Shown here one piece after another: positions 1 to 8,449 of a stretch of DNA of 64,000 nt. The stretch's first letter is position 1. Every line of letters begins with the position of its first letter. A model generated the notes under the pieces. It was not told the origin of the DNA, ran no database searches, and saw only the letters and a program-made list of their open reading frames with translations. This DNA is from Brevibacterium sp. UCMA 11754 (GTDB taxonomy: Bacteria > Actinomycetota > Actinomycetes > Actinomycetales > Brevibacteriaceae): contig NZ_JACBOT010000017.1 of the NCBI RefSeq assembly GCF_021532275.1, positions 27,855 to 91,854 on the forward strand, given 5' to 3'. The position numbers were made by a program, and so were the translations under genes.

Positions 1-880
1 GCTCCTCGCACACCCAGCGGATGATCGTGCCGAGGTTCTCCTTCTCCAACGCGCCTCCGATGCCGAAGCCGTCGAAGTCCATCGCGCCCAGGTCGTGGGC
101 TGCCTTGCGTCGCAGGTCCTCGTACTGTGCGCCCTGGAGCACGCCGAACAGCGCCTGGTAGGGCCGGTGCGTGCGTGCTTCGGTCTGCCGCTTGTGCTCC
201 TCGATGCAGCGCAGAGCCCACTGACGAGTGCGCTCCAAAGACAGCACCTGGTAGCCGCGGGTGTTGACCAGCGTCGTCAGCTCGTCGAAGGCGAACATGA
301 TGTCGGCGCCCAGTTCGTGCTGGACCCGCATGGAGACCTCGGGGGTGAAGCGGTGCATGCTGCCGTCGAGGTGGGATTTGAAGGTCACGCCGTCGTCGTC
401 GACATTCGACATGCGTTCCTTGCCGACGGCAACGAGATCATCGTTCTGCTCCCCCGTCGACTCCATCGAGATGACCTTCTTGAAACCCGAGCCCAGGCTC
501 ATGACCTGGAATCCGCCCGAGTCGGTGAACGTCGGGCCCGGCCAGTTCATGAATTTCCCCAGCCCGCCTGCCTCATCGACGAGCTCGGACCCTGGCTGCA
601 GGTAGAGGTGGTAGGCGTTGGAGAGCACTGCCTGACCGCCGAGTTCTTCTACCTCGTCGGGGCGCACCGCCTTGACCGTGGCCTTCGTGCCGACGGGAAT
701 GAATGCGGGAGTCGCGATGTCACCGTGCGGGGTGTGGATGACGCCGGTGCGCCCACCCTCGTCGAGGCGAGCTCCGATCTCGAACCCGAATCGGGATCGG
801 TCGTTGATGGCCGGTGAGTCGGTGCTGCCGTCGTTTGAGGAGGCTGTCTCAGATTCTGCGGAGGATTCGATTCGGGTCAC
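1..880 (-). CDS. tgt: tRNA-guanine transglycosylase, 3' part cut by window edge
   Basis: Queuine/preQ1 tRNA-ribosyltransferase, which exchanges guanine 34 of GUN-anticodon tRNAs for a queuosine precursor. About 293 N-terminal residues are visible. After a poorly conserved tail of about 30 residues the TIM-barrel begins; the motif TFTDSGGFQVMSL sits near residues 117-129, and its Asp120 corresponds to the family's catalytic base. The segment QALFGVLQGAQYEDLRR is also family-typical. The window ends before the nucleophilic Asp and the CxCxxC zinc site. The start chosen is GTG at 880, the only start I see between the conserved domain and the divergent mmuM gene 21 bp away; the N-terminal tail makes this start less certain than the identity. 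Confidence 0.9.
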   Translation of the reverse strand, partial: MTRIESSAESETASSNDGSTDSPAINDRSRFGFEIGARLDEGGRTGVIHTPHGDIATPAFIPVGTKATVKAVRPDEVEELGGQAVLSNAYHLYLQPGSELVDEAGGLGKFMNWPGPTFTDSGGFQVMSLGSGFKKVISMESTGEQNDDLVAVGKERMSNVDDDGVTFKSHLDGSMHRFTPEVSMRVQHELGADIMFAFDELTTLVNTRGYQVLSLERTRQWALRCIEEHKRQTEARTHRPYQALFGVLQGAQYEDLRRKAAHDLGAMDFDGFGIGGALEKENLGTIIRWVCEE

Positions 881-901
881 CCGACAAGTTTAACTGGGAG
901 C

Positions 902-1849
902 ATGTCGACAACCTTCATCCAGATGCTCCGGGCCGCGGAAGTCAGTGGCAAACCCATCATCATCGACGGTGGCCTGGGCACTGCGCTCGAGTCCCGCGGC
1001 ATCGATCTGCGCCATGAGCTGTGGTCGGCGGCCCTGCTCCGTGATTCCCCCGACACTCTTCGCGAGGTGCACGCCGACTTCATCCGCGCAGGTGCCCGGA
1101 TCGTCACGACCGCCAGCTATCAGGCGACCCCCTTGGGTTTCGAGCGGGCATCGATCTCCGCCGAGGAGGGACGCGGACTCATCGTGACCAGCGTGGAGGT
1201 TGCCGCCCGAGCCGGCGCCGCCCTCGCCGCCGGTTCCGTCGGACCGTATGGGGCCGCCATCGGCAATGGCGCCGAGTACACCGGCGACTACAGCTTGAGC
1301 GATGCCGAGTTCACCGAATTCCACCGCCCGCGCATCGAGGCCCTGGTCAGTGCTGGTGCCGATCTGCTGGCCATCGAGACTCAGCCCTCGCTTCCGGAAG
1401 CCCGGGTGCTCGCGGGCCTGGCCCAAGAGTTCGGCATTCCTGCCTGGCTGAGCGTGACTCTGGCCGACCATGGGGGCTTGGCCGATGGTCGTCACATGGC
1501 CGACGGGACGCCCCTGATCGACCTCGCCGAGGCGGTCGCCGGTTCACCGATGATCCGCGCACTGGGCGTCAACTGCGTGCGCCCATCGCTGATCTCACCC
1601 GCACTGAAAGCCTTGGCCAGCGCCACGGACCTTCCGCTCATCGCCTATCCGAATTCGGGCGAGACCTACGATGCGACCAGGATGGAATGGCGCGAAGGTG
1701 CGGCCTTCGACACGAGCCCGACGACCCTGTCATCGTGGGTGTCCGCCGGCGCCCGCATCATCGGCGGCTGCTGCCGGACGACGCCGGGCGACATCGCCGG
1801 TCTCGTCGCCTCGGCGCACGAACTCAGCCCAGCATCTTCCCCGGGTTGA
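902..1849 (+). CDS. mmuM: homocysteine S-methyltransferase
   Basis: Cytosolic zinc enzyme that transfers a methyl group from S-methylmethionine (or S-adenosylmethionine) to homocysteine, giving methionine. The 315-residue length and single-domain TIM barrel match the family. The zinc ligands are visible as Cys225 (GVNCVRP) and Cys290-Cys291 in GGCCRTTP near the C-terminus; the N-terminal IIDGGLGTALE is the usual first strand. It is transcribed divergently from tgt, and its last 26 bp overlap the 3' end of the opposing FAD-oxidase gene, so the two transcripts converge. No S-methylmethionine permease is adjacent, so the methyl donor is inferred only from family. Confidence 0.93.
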   Translation: MSTTFIQMLRAAEVSGKPIIIDGGLGTALESRGIDLRHELWSAALLRDSPDTLREVHADFIRAGARIVTTASYQATPLGFERASISAEEGRGLIVTSVEVAARAGAALAAGSVGPYGAAIGNGAEYTGDYSLSDAEFTEFHRPRIEALVSAGADLLAIETQPSLPEARVLAGLAQEFGIPAWLSVTLADHGGLADGRHMADGTPLIDLAEAVAGSPMIRALGVNCVRPSLISPALKALASATDLPLIAYPNSGETYDATRMEWREGAAFDTSPTTLSSWVSAGARIIGGCCRTTPGDIAGLVASAHELSPASSPG

Positions 1850-3224
1850 GGATCCCCAGCGGGTCAAGGGCGTCCTTGATCTGCGTGTGCATCAGCCTGG
1901 CTCCAGCGTCGAGCTCACGCCCGAGCCACTCGCGCTTGAGGAACCCGACACCGTGCTCCCCCGTGATCGTCCCTCCCAGATCGAGTCCCAGCTGCATGAT
2001 CGCGGCGAACGCCTCCTGCGCCTGGCTCACCTGAGCCTCGTCCCCGGCGTCGAAGACCACCGAGGGGTGCATGTTCCCGTCACCGGCATGACCGGCCGTG
2101 GCGACCTCGACGTCGAAGCGGGCATCGATGACCGCCAGGCGTTCGAAGAACTCGCCGAGAGCCGAGCGCGGCACGCACACATCATCGACGAGCTCGCCCC
2201 CGCCACGAGCGTGCGCGTACTTCTCCATCGCCGGGGCCACCGCCCGACGGGCCGCCACGAGCATCTCCGAATCGGCGGGATCGTCGGAGACGAAGACCTC
2301 GGTGCCGCCGTTGGATTCCGCGACCCGGCGGAAGGCTTCGAGCTCCTCCATCGCCCCTGCACCCTTCGCATCCGACTGCACGAGCAGAAGCGCACCGACG
2401 CTGTCCGGCAGACCGAAGTCACCGTAGGCATTGATCATCGCCACACTGGGTCCGTCGATGAACTCCAGCATCGACGGATTCGCTCCCGACCCCATGTACT
2501 CGGTGACGGTGCGCCCGGCCGATGCGGTGTCAGGGAAGATTCCCACGGCGGTGATCGGCTGCGTCAGTGCCGGTTTCAGGGCCAGCGTCACCTCGACGAT
2601 GGTGCCCAATGTGCCTTCGGACCCCACGAACAGGGCCGCCAGGTCCAGTCCGGCAACACCCTTGGCCGTCTGCCTCCCCAGCTTCGTCACGGTGCCGTCG
2701 GCGAGCACCACGGTCATGGCGCGCACATAGTCCTTGGTCACCCCGTACTTCACGCAGCACATTCCGCCGGCGTTCGTGGCGACATTGCCGCCGATCGTCG
2801 AGATCGCCACCGACCCGGGATCGGGAGGATAGGAGAGTCCGTGTTCGGCCAGCGCCGTCTTCAGATCCCGGTTGATGACACCGGGCTGGACCCTGCATGT
2901 CTGGTTGACCGGATCGATGTCCACGATCTCGTCCATCGCTGCCACGTTGAGCAGCAGGCAGCCGTCGATCGCGTTGGCAGCGCCCGAGAGACCGGTCCGC
3001 GCACCCTGGGAGACCACGGGAAGGCGGTGCTCGGCGGCGAAGGCCATCACGGCCACGACATCATCGACCGTCCGTGCCCTGACCAGGCCCAGAGCCTGCC
3101 CGGCCGGGCAGAACATTGCCTTGTCGTAGGCATAGCTGTCGATGACGTCGCGGTCCATGACGAGGGCACCGGGGCTCAGCCGAGCCTCCAGCTCCTGTGT
3201 CGGAATCTGGGTCGTGGTGCTCAT
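1824..3224 (-). CDS. FAD-linked oxidase, GlcD/D-lactate dehydrogenase type
   Basis: A 466-residue 2-hydroxyacid dehydrogenase of the FAD-binding PCMH superfamily. The flavin domain spans about residues 40-220, with GARTGLSGAANA and DPGSVAISTIGGNVATNAGG, the typical pyrophosphate-binding stretch. The C-terminal half carries HAGDGNMHP and GTITGEHGVGFLK, the GlcD-type active-site histidine motifs. Likely substrates are glycolate, D-lactate or another D-2-hydroxyacid; the sequence alone does not decide. Its ATG overlaps the stop of the upstream aminotransferase gene (ATGA, 3221-3224), so the two are probably translationally coupled. Together they could interconvert amino acid, 2-oxo acid and 2-hydroxy acid, for example phenyllactate, but this is inference. 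Confidence 0.85.
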   Translation of the reverse strand: MSTTTQIPTQELEARLSPGALVMDRDVIDSYAYDKAMFCPAGQALGLVRARTVDDVVAVMAFAAEHRLPVVSQGARTGLSGAANAIDGCLLLNVAAMDEIVDIDPVNQTCRVQPGVINRDLKTALAEHGLSYPPDPGSVAISTIGGNVATNAGGMCCVKYGVTKDYVRAMTVVLADGTVTKLGRQTAKGVAGLDLAALFVGSEGTLGTIVEVTLALKPALTQPITAVGIFPDTASAGRTVTEYMGSGANPSMLEFIDGPSVAMINAYGDFGLPDSVGALLLVQSDAKGAGAMEELEAFRRVAESNGGTEVFVSDDPADSEMLVAARRAVAPAMEKYAHARGGGELVDDVCVPRSALGEFFERLAVIDARFDVEVATAGHAGDGNMHPSVVFDAGDEAQVSQAQEAFAAIMQLGLDLGGTITGEHGVGFLKREWLGRELDAGARLMHTQIKDALDPLGILNPGKMLG

Positions 3225-4306
3225 GCGGTCCTGGACTCTGCGAAGGACTTGGCCACCTCACGCACTCTCTCGAGCGCTTCATCGGCGCCGATGCTGATCC
3301 GAACTCCCCCGCTCAGGCGCCGAATGGCCACGGCCTGCTCGGCACACGCGGCTTCGAATGCCTGTGCATCCTCTGCGCCGAGGCTGACCCACACATAGTT
3401 GCCCTGGGAGTCGGAGACGGTGAGCCCGGCATCGCGCAGGTCCTGTTCGAGCTGGTCACGGGTGGCCGCAACCTCCTTGGCTCGGACGAGGACCTCGTCA
3501 TTGCGCGACAGCGACTCCACGGCAGCGACCTGTGCCGCCGAGGTGACGCTGAAGGGTGCGATCACCTGACGCAGTGCGCTTGCGATCGTCGGGTCGGCGA
3601 CGCCGTAGCCCACACGCAGACCGGCCAGGCCATGTGCCTTGGAGAAGGTCCGTGCCAGCACCAGATTCGGGAACTTCCGGTAGGCGTCCATCCCATCGAC
3701 CACCTCGGCGTCGGTGGCGAACTCGAAGTAGGCCTCGTCGAGGACGACGATGACCTCGGCTGGGACCTCGGCCATGAAGCCGTCGAGCTCGGACGTCGAG
3801 ACCGACGGCCCGGTCGGGTTGTTGGGCGAACAGAGCAGGATGAGTCGGGTCGTGTCATCGATGGCGGCGACCAGTCCCTGGAAGTCGTGCCGACCGTCTT
3901 CGAGCAGGGGCACGGGCCGCTTCTCCGCACCGCGCGCCGAGGCGAGGATCGGATACATCTCGAACGAGGGCCACGGGTAGACCACCGAGGTCCCGGACTC
4001 GAGCGTGATGTTCGTCAGCGCAGACAGGATCTCCGAGGCTCCGGCGCCGGGGACGATCTCGGCCTCATCGACATCGAGGTGGGCCGCTATATCGGTCACC
4101 AGCTTCGACGCCTTCGGGTCGGGGTAGTTCGCGGGCACCCGCCCGGCGTCTGCGATCGCGTCGGTGACACCCGGCAGCGGTGCCAGATGGTTCTCGTTCG
4201 AGGACAGCTTGTACGGTTTCAGACCTGGTGCGCTGGCCGGGGGTTTGCCCGGCACATAGGGCGGGAATTCGGCCAGGGCATCACGAAGAAGGAAGTGATT
4301 CGACAT
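3221..4306 (-). CDS. pat: HisC/Pat-type PLP aminotransferase
   Basis: Class I/II aminotransferase of the histidinol-phosphate/aromatic (phenylalanine) aminotransferase group, 361 residues from the chosen ATG. PLP-contacting motifs are present: SSNENHLAPLP near residue 36, CSPNNPTGP near 159, VVLDEAYFEF with Asp190 and Tyr193, and the Schiff-base lysine K223 in ARTFSKAHGLAGLRVGYG. The ATG at 4306 begins the conserved N-terminus; an in-frame ATG at 4324 and a longer upstream frame exist but add only atypical sequence. No other his genes lie nearby, and the coupled downstream gene is a hydroxyacid dehydrogenase, so an aromatic aminotransferase role is more likely than histidine synthesis. The symbol is tentative. 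Confidence 0.82.
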   Translation of the reverse strand: MSNHFLLRDALAEFPPYVPGKPPASAPGLKPYKLSSNENHLAPLPGVTDAIADAGRVPANYPDPKASKLVTDIAAHLDVDEAEIVPGAGASEILSALTNITLESGTSVVYPWPSFEMYPILASARGAEKRPVPLLEDGRHDFQGLVAAIDDTTRLILLCSPNNPTGPSVSTSELDGFMAEVPAEVIVVLDEAYFEFATDAEVVDGMDAYRKFPNLVLARTFSKAHGLAGLRVGYGVADPTIASALRQVIAPFSVTSAAQVAAVESLSRNDEVLVRAKEVAATRDQLEQDLRDAGLTVSDSQGNYVWVSLGAEDAQAFEAACAEQAVAIRRLSGGVRISIGADEALERVREVAKSFAESRTA

Positions 4307-4510
4307 GTGCCCATATTTGCACATCCTGTGGCAGGCGACACAAGGCGTCCAAGGGCTAAAAGTCCGAATGGTCGGAAAATGCCTCACGCCGCGGACGAAC
4401 ATCGGCTGTGAGGTTCCTCGCATGGGACTCCTGTGCCCGGGGGCGGGTTACTGGTTCGCCTGACGCGGAGAGTAGTCTGTGAGGCGAATACATGTAGTCA
4501 GTGACGAAGG

Positions 4511-5998
4511 ATGAGAGTCGAAATGCCCTCAACGCAGGAAAAGGTTGACGTTGTCTTGATCGGCGGCGGCATCATGAGCTCCACTCTTGGTGCCATGCTG
4601 ACCGAACTTCAGCCCGAATGGGATATCCGGGTCTACGAGAAGCTCGACTATGTCGCCGAGGAGAGTTCCGATCCGTGGAACAACGCCGGCACCGGTCACG
4701 CCGCCCTGTGCGAGCTCAACTACACTCCTGAGGACGAGAACGGCCACATCGACCTCGCGAAGGCCTCGCAGATCAACGAGCAGTTCCATCACTCCCGCCA
4801 GTACTGGTCGCACCTCGTCGACAACGGCGTCCTGGCACAGCCGAAGTCCTTCATCAACCAGGTCCCTCACATCAGCTACGGCCGTGGTGAGAAGGGACGC
4901 GACTACATCAAGAACCGCTACGAGCAGATGGTCCGCAATCCGCTGTTCTCCGAGATGGAGTACACCGACGATCCGGACACCCAGGCCGAGTGGCTGCCGC
5001 TGATGTTCGAGGGCCGCGGGCCCGGTCAGGTCAACGGCATCTCGCGCACGAAGATCGGTTCGGACGTCGACTTCGGATCGCTGTCTCATCAGCTGCTGAA
5101 CTATGTCGGCGACAAGGGTGCCACGATCCGCACCAGCCATCAGGTCACCGACCTCGAACGCTCCTCCGACGGCTGGATCGTCACCGTCAAGGACCTGCTC
5201 TCCCATGAGACCCACAAGGTCAACGCGAAGTTCGTCTTCGTCGGCGCCGGCGGCGGTGCTCTGCCGCTGCTGCAGAAGTCGGGTATCCCCGAGGGGCGCG
5301 GCTACGGCGGCTTCCCTGTCTCCGGCATCTTCCTGCGCACCTCGAACCCCGACCTCGTCGCCCGCCACCAGGCAAAGGTCTACGGCCAGGCATCCTTCGG
5401 CGCCCCGGCTATGTCGGTGCCTCACCTCGACACCCGTGTCGTCGACGGCAAGGACTACCTGCTGTTCGGACCCTACGCCGGCTTCTCCCCCAAGTTCCTC
5501 AAGGGCGGCCGTTTCACCGACCTGCCCTTCTCAGTGCGCGGGAACAACCTGCCCACGATGCTCAACGTGGCCAAGGACAACACCGACCTCGTCACCTACC
5601 TCGTCTCCGAGCTGGCCGCGTCGAAGAAGGCCCGCTTCGAATCGATGCACGAGTTCATCCCGAACATCGACCCCAGCGACTGGGAGTTCATCCAGGCCGG
5701 TCAGCGCGTGCAGGTGATGAAGAAGGATTCGAACAAGGGCGGTGTGCTCAGCTTCGGCACCGAGCTCATCTCCTCCGCCGATGGCTCGATCGCCGCTCTC
5801 CTGGGCGCCTCGCCCGGTGCATCGACGGCAGTGTCCATCATGCTCAACCTGCTCAAGACCTGCTTCCCTCGCCAGTACAGCGGCTGGGAGCCCTCCATCA
5901 AGGACATGGTGCCTTCGCTGGGCCGCAGCCTCGCCGACGACGAGACCCTGCTCAAGGAGCTCTCCGAGTACACGGCGCGCACCCTGCAGCTGATCTGA
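4511..5998 (+). CDS. mqo: malate:quinone oxidoreductase
   Basis: Membrane-associated FAD enzyme that oxidises malate to oxaloacetate and passes electrons to menaquinone. The 495-residue protein has the N-terminal dinucleotide motif VVLIGGGIMSSTLG and the very characteristic PWNNAGTGHAALCELNYTP block, plus LFGPYAGFSPKFLKGG in the substrate domain. Two starts are possible: ATG 4511, which leaves little space for a ribosome-binding site, and ATG 4523, which is preceded by AAGGATGAGAG and looks better placed. It is monocistronic, separated from the convergent allE by a long hairpin. With the malic enzyme at 8.4-9.8 kb it gives the cell two exits for malate. Confidence 0.95.
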   Translation: MRVEMPSTQEKVDVVLIGGGIMSSTLGAMLTELQPEWDIRVYEKLDYVAEESSDPWNNAGTGHAALCELNYTPEDENGHIDLAKASQINEQFHHSRQYWSHLVDNGVLAQPKSFINQVPHISYGRGEKGRDYIKNRYEQMVRNPLFSEMEYTDDPDTQAEWLPLMFEGRGPGQVNGISRTKIGSDVDFGSLSHQLLNYVGDKGATIRTSHQVTDLERSSDGWIVTVKDLLSHETHKVNAKFVFVGAGGGALPLLQKSGIPEGRGYGGFPVSGIFLRTSNPDLVARHQAKVYGQASFGAPAMSVPHLDTRVVDGKDYLLFGPYAGFSPKFLKGGRFTDLPFSVRGNNLPTMLNVAKDNTDLVTYLVSELAASKKARFESMHEFIPNIDPSDWEFIQAGQRVQVMKKDSNKGGVLSFGTELISSADGSIAALLGASPGASTAVSIMLNLLKTCFPRQYSGWEPSIKDMVPSLGRSLADDETLLKELSEYTARTLQLI

Positions 5999-6036
5999 GC
6001 AGCTGAAGCCGTCGCCGTATAGCCGCGCAGCCGGCC

Positions 6037-6120
6037 GAATGCAGTAACCGCTTGCCAGAGGTGCCAGAGCACGTCACTTGTGCTCTACCCAGGCACTTCC
6101 GGCAAGCGGTTACTGCATTC
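6037..6120. terminator. long two-part hairpin between mqo and allE
   Basis: Arms 6037-6056 and 6101-6120 are 20/20 complementary (GAATGCAGTAACCGCTTGCC and its complement). Inside, a second stem pairs AGAGCAC with GTGCTCT and GTGCC with GGCAC, so most of the 84 nt can fold. It lies 38 bp after the mqo stop and 20 bp after the allE stop and can serve both convergent genes. There is no clear U-run, and the length is unusual for a plain terminator. Confidence 0.7.
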
Positions 6121-6139
6121 ACCCCAACGCCGGCGTGCG

Positions 6140-6964
6140 CTACAGCTCGACTTGGCGGTTGACGTCCTTGTAGAGCAGGTAGCGGAAGCGGCCCGGCCCA
6201 CCGGCGTAGCAGGCCTGCGGGCAGAAGGCGCGCATCGAGATGAAGTCACCCTCCTGGACCTCGACCCAGTCGCCGTTGACGCGGTAGACGGCCTTGCCCT
6301 CGAGCACGTAGAGGCCATGCTCCATCTCGTGGGTCTCGGCGAAGGGGATCACGGCACCGGGTTCGAAGGTCACGATGTTGACGTGCATGTCATAGGCCAG
6401 ATTGTCCGGATCCAACGGACGCGTCGTGCGCCACCGGTTGTCGGTGCCCGGCATCGCTGCGGGCTCGACATCGGACTCCTGGCCGAACTTGGCCTCCGGG
6501 TTCAGTCCGGCCACGGGCTGGTAGCGCTTGCGGATCCAATGGAAGCGTGCCGCCTCGGCGCCGGTGGACTTCACACTCCACGTCGAACCGGCGGGCAGGA
6601 ACCCGTAGCCGCCCGGCGTCAGGGTGTGGGCCTGACCTTCGTGGGTGATCTCGAGCTCGCCGACCATGAGGAAGATGAACCCCTCGACCTCGACCTGCGG
6701 CTCCGGCTTCTCGGCACCTCCGCCCGGGGCGACTTCGAGGATGGTCTGAGAGAACGTCACCGCGCCCCCGGCCACCGGCTTGCTCAGCACCCAGGAACGG
6801 GTCCCCGTCCATTCGGGCAGGTTCGAGGTCACGATGTCGCGCATGACTCCGCGTGGGATCACCGTGTAGGCCTCGGTGACGATCGCACGGTCAGTGAGCA
6901 GGTCCGTCTGCGGCGGGTGCCCTCCGGTCGGCGCGAAGTAGGTGTAGGGGTCGGTCGTCGTCAT
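6140..6964 (-). CDS. allE: (S)-ureidoglycine aminohydrolase
   Basis: Manganese bicupin enzyme that releases ammonia from (S)-ureidoglycine to give (S)-ureidoglycolate, after allantoate amidohydrolase in purine catabolism. The 274 residues contain two cupin domains: the first with GFIFLMVGELEITHEG, the second with HVNIVTFEPGAVIPFAETHEMEHGLYVLEG (split here into its metal-binding parts ETHEMEH and the following strand). The family's usual length is about 260. It is the last gene of a same-strand run with the malic enzyme and the DUF6986 protein, 72 bp after the latter. Its presence implies that an allantoate amidohydrolase exists elsewhere, because none is in this window. Confidence 0.92.
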   Translation of the reverse strand: MTTTDPYTYFAPTGGHPPQTDLLTDRAIVTEAYTVIPRGVMRDIVTSNLPEWTGTRSWVLSKPVAGGAVTFSQTILEVAPGGGAEKPEPQVEVEGFIFLMVGELEITHEGQAHTLTPGGYGFLPAGSTWSVKSTGAEAARFHWIRKRYQPVAGLNPEAKFGQESDVEPAAMPGTDNRWRTTRPLDPDNLAYDMHVNIVTFEPGAVIPFAETHEMEHGLYVLEGKAVYRVNGDWVEVQEGDFISMRAFCPQACYAGGPGRFRYLLYKDVNRQVEL

Positions 6965-7036
6965 GTGTGCGTGTTCTCCTTCGGAACGGGGGTGGTCAGT
7001 ACCAGGCGGTTGTGTGTCGCCGAGGTTGCCGGCAGG

Positions 7037-8362
7037 TCACTCGGGCGCGCCGGTGGCGGCGATGTGATTGAGGGTCGCAATCGACATCTTCGTCCGGTCC
7101 GTCACGAATTCCTCGGTGTGGGCACCGCAGGACAGTCCACGGCCCAGGTAGCGGGCCAGCGCCCGCGCGGTCGCCGGCTCGTCGAGGACGGCCGAGTCCT
7201 CCTGGAACACGTAGTTGCGCAGTCGGGTCGCCGCACGTTCGGCCCCCTCACGGTAGAAGCGGAAGGTGGCGAGGAAGCGTGTGGGCAGCTGGTGCGGATG
7301 CATGTCCCACCCTTGGTAGATGCCGCGCTTGAGGTGCCTGCGGACCAGTCCGGCGTGCAGGCTCCAGGCTCGTTGAATCTCCTCGGGCTCGCCGAGGGGC
7401 ATGATGTTCGTCGAACCGTCGGAGAGGTGGACGCCGGTGCCGGCGACCGCGAGCATCATCTGGTTCTTCGCGAAGTCGGCCACCGGGTGGTCCATGGCCT
7501 GATAGGCAGCGGCAACACCCATCGATGCCGAGTAGTCGTAGGTGCCGTAGTGCAGGGAGGTGATGCGCCCGGCACCGGCGTCGAGGACCGGAGCCAGGGG
7601 CACAGTACCGTCGGCGCCGAGGATGAGCTGCGGGGTCTCGACCTGCACCTCGAAGGTGATCGAACCCTCGGCGAGACCGTGCTCGGCCTCCAGCGCACGG
7701 CAGGCAAGGACCATGGCGGACACCTGGTCAACGGTGCTCACCTTCGGCAGAGTGAGGACCAGCTGCTTGGGCAGGGATCCGTGGGCGGCGATCACCTCGG
7801 CGAGGAACAGGTCCAAGGTGCGCAGACCGCGCGCCCGGGTATCGGCCTCCATGCATTTGAACCGGATGCCAAAGAACGCCGGTGCACCCGTCTCGCTCAG
7901 TCCTGCGATCGAGTTGCGCGCGGCCTGGCGGACACAATCGTCCTCGGTCGCATCACCACGATCTCCGAACCCGTCTTCGAAGTCCATCCGCAGGTCCTCG
8001 ATCGGTTCGACGGCAAGTTTCTTGGTGACCGCCTCGGCGAGCATCTCCGCTTCCCGGGCGACCTGGTGCAGATTGGGCATCGACTGGCTGTCGGGGGCCA
8101 GCGTCTCCTTGCGGGAGGCGATGATGACGCGTTCGGCCAACTGGACCATCCCGCCGTTGGCCTCGACGCATTCGAGCGCCTGCTCACCCCATTCGCGGGG
8201 CAGGGCCGGGGACGAGAGATGCCCGGGGACGTAGACGGTGTGCACGGGCTGCCTGACCTCGCGCTCGCCGGGATACCGCCTGCTCAGCAGCTCGTCCGTG
8301 TCCGCCAGGAGTGAGTCGATGTCGGCCAACGTTGATTGATCCAATTTCACATTCTCTTTCAT
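7037..8362 (-). CDS. DUF6986-type aldolase/citrate lyase/malate synthase-like protein
   Basis: A 441-residue TIM-barrel protein of the HpcH/HpaI-CitE-malate synthase superfamily, matching what I know as DUF6986; its reaction is not established to my knowledge. Visible features that parallel malate synthases are MDFEDGFG at residues 126-133, LPKV with Lys207, VQVETPQLI with Glu242 as a likely metal ligand, and LHYGTYDYSASMG with Asp276. It lies between a malic enzyme and allE in a purine/glyoxylate region. I infer a reaction on glyoxylate, possibly condensation with acetyl-CoA to malate. The ATG at 8362 is chosen because upstream codons are not conserved-looking; no strong ribosome-binding site is seen. 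A hairpin separates it from the malic enzyme gene. Confidence 0.72.
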   Translation of the reverse strand: MKENVKLDQSTLADIDSLLADTDELLSRRYPGEREVRQPVHTVYVPGHLSSPALPREWGEQALECVEANGGMVQLAERVIIASRKETLAPDSQSMPNLHQVAREAEMLAEAVTKKLAVEPIEDLRMDFEDGFGDRGDATEDDCVRQAARNSIAGLSETGAPAFFGIRFKCMEADTRARGLRTLDLFLAEVIAAHGSLPKQLVLTLPKVSTVDQVSAMVLACRALEAEHGLAEGSITFEVQVETPQLILGADGTVPLAPVLDAGAGRITSLHYGTYDYSASMGVAAAYQAMDHPVADFAKNQMMLAVAGTGVHLSDGSTNIMPLGEPEEIQRAWSLHAGLVRRHLKRGIYQGWDMHPHQLPTRFLATFRFYREGAERAATRLRNYVFQEDSAVLDEPATARALARYLGRGLSCGAHTEEFVTDRTKMSIATLNHIAATGAPE

Positions 8363-8413
8363 AGCATCATTGCGCGGGAGGACTGGTCTTCCAACATTGT
8401 CTCTCATAAAACA

Positions 8414-8444
8414 GCGACCGGCCCCCTGTTTCAGGAGACCGGTC
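8414..8444 (-). terminator. hairpin with T-run between malic enzyme and DUF6986 gene
   Basis: CGACCGG (8414-8420) pairs with CCGGTCG (8438-8444), with an inner CCTG/CAGG stem. On the minus strand it is followed by GTTTTAT. It lies 6 bp past the malic-enzyme stop codon and could end or attenuate that transcript before the downstream gene. Confidence 0.65.
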
Positions 8445-8449
8445 GAAGA

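Noticed and set aside
6080..8314. Very long open frame on the plus strand opposite allE and the DUF6986 gene
   Set aside because: It is antisense to two recognisable enzymes, is rich in Arg/Gly/His/Val as GC-rich shadow frames are, and has no domain or ribosome-binding site. The same applies to plus-strand frames at 1671-3398, 3197-4411 and 32387-33694.
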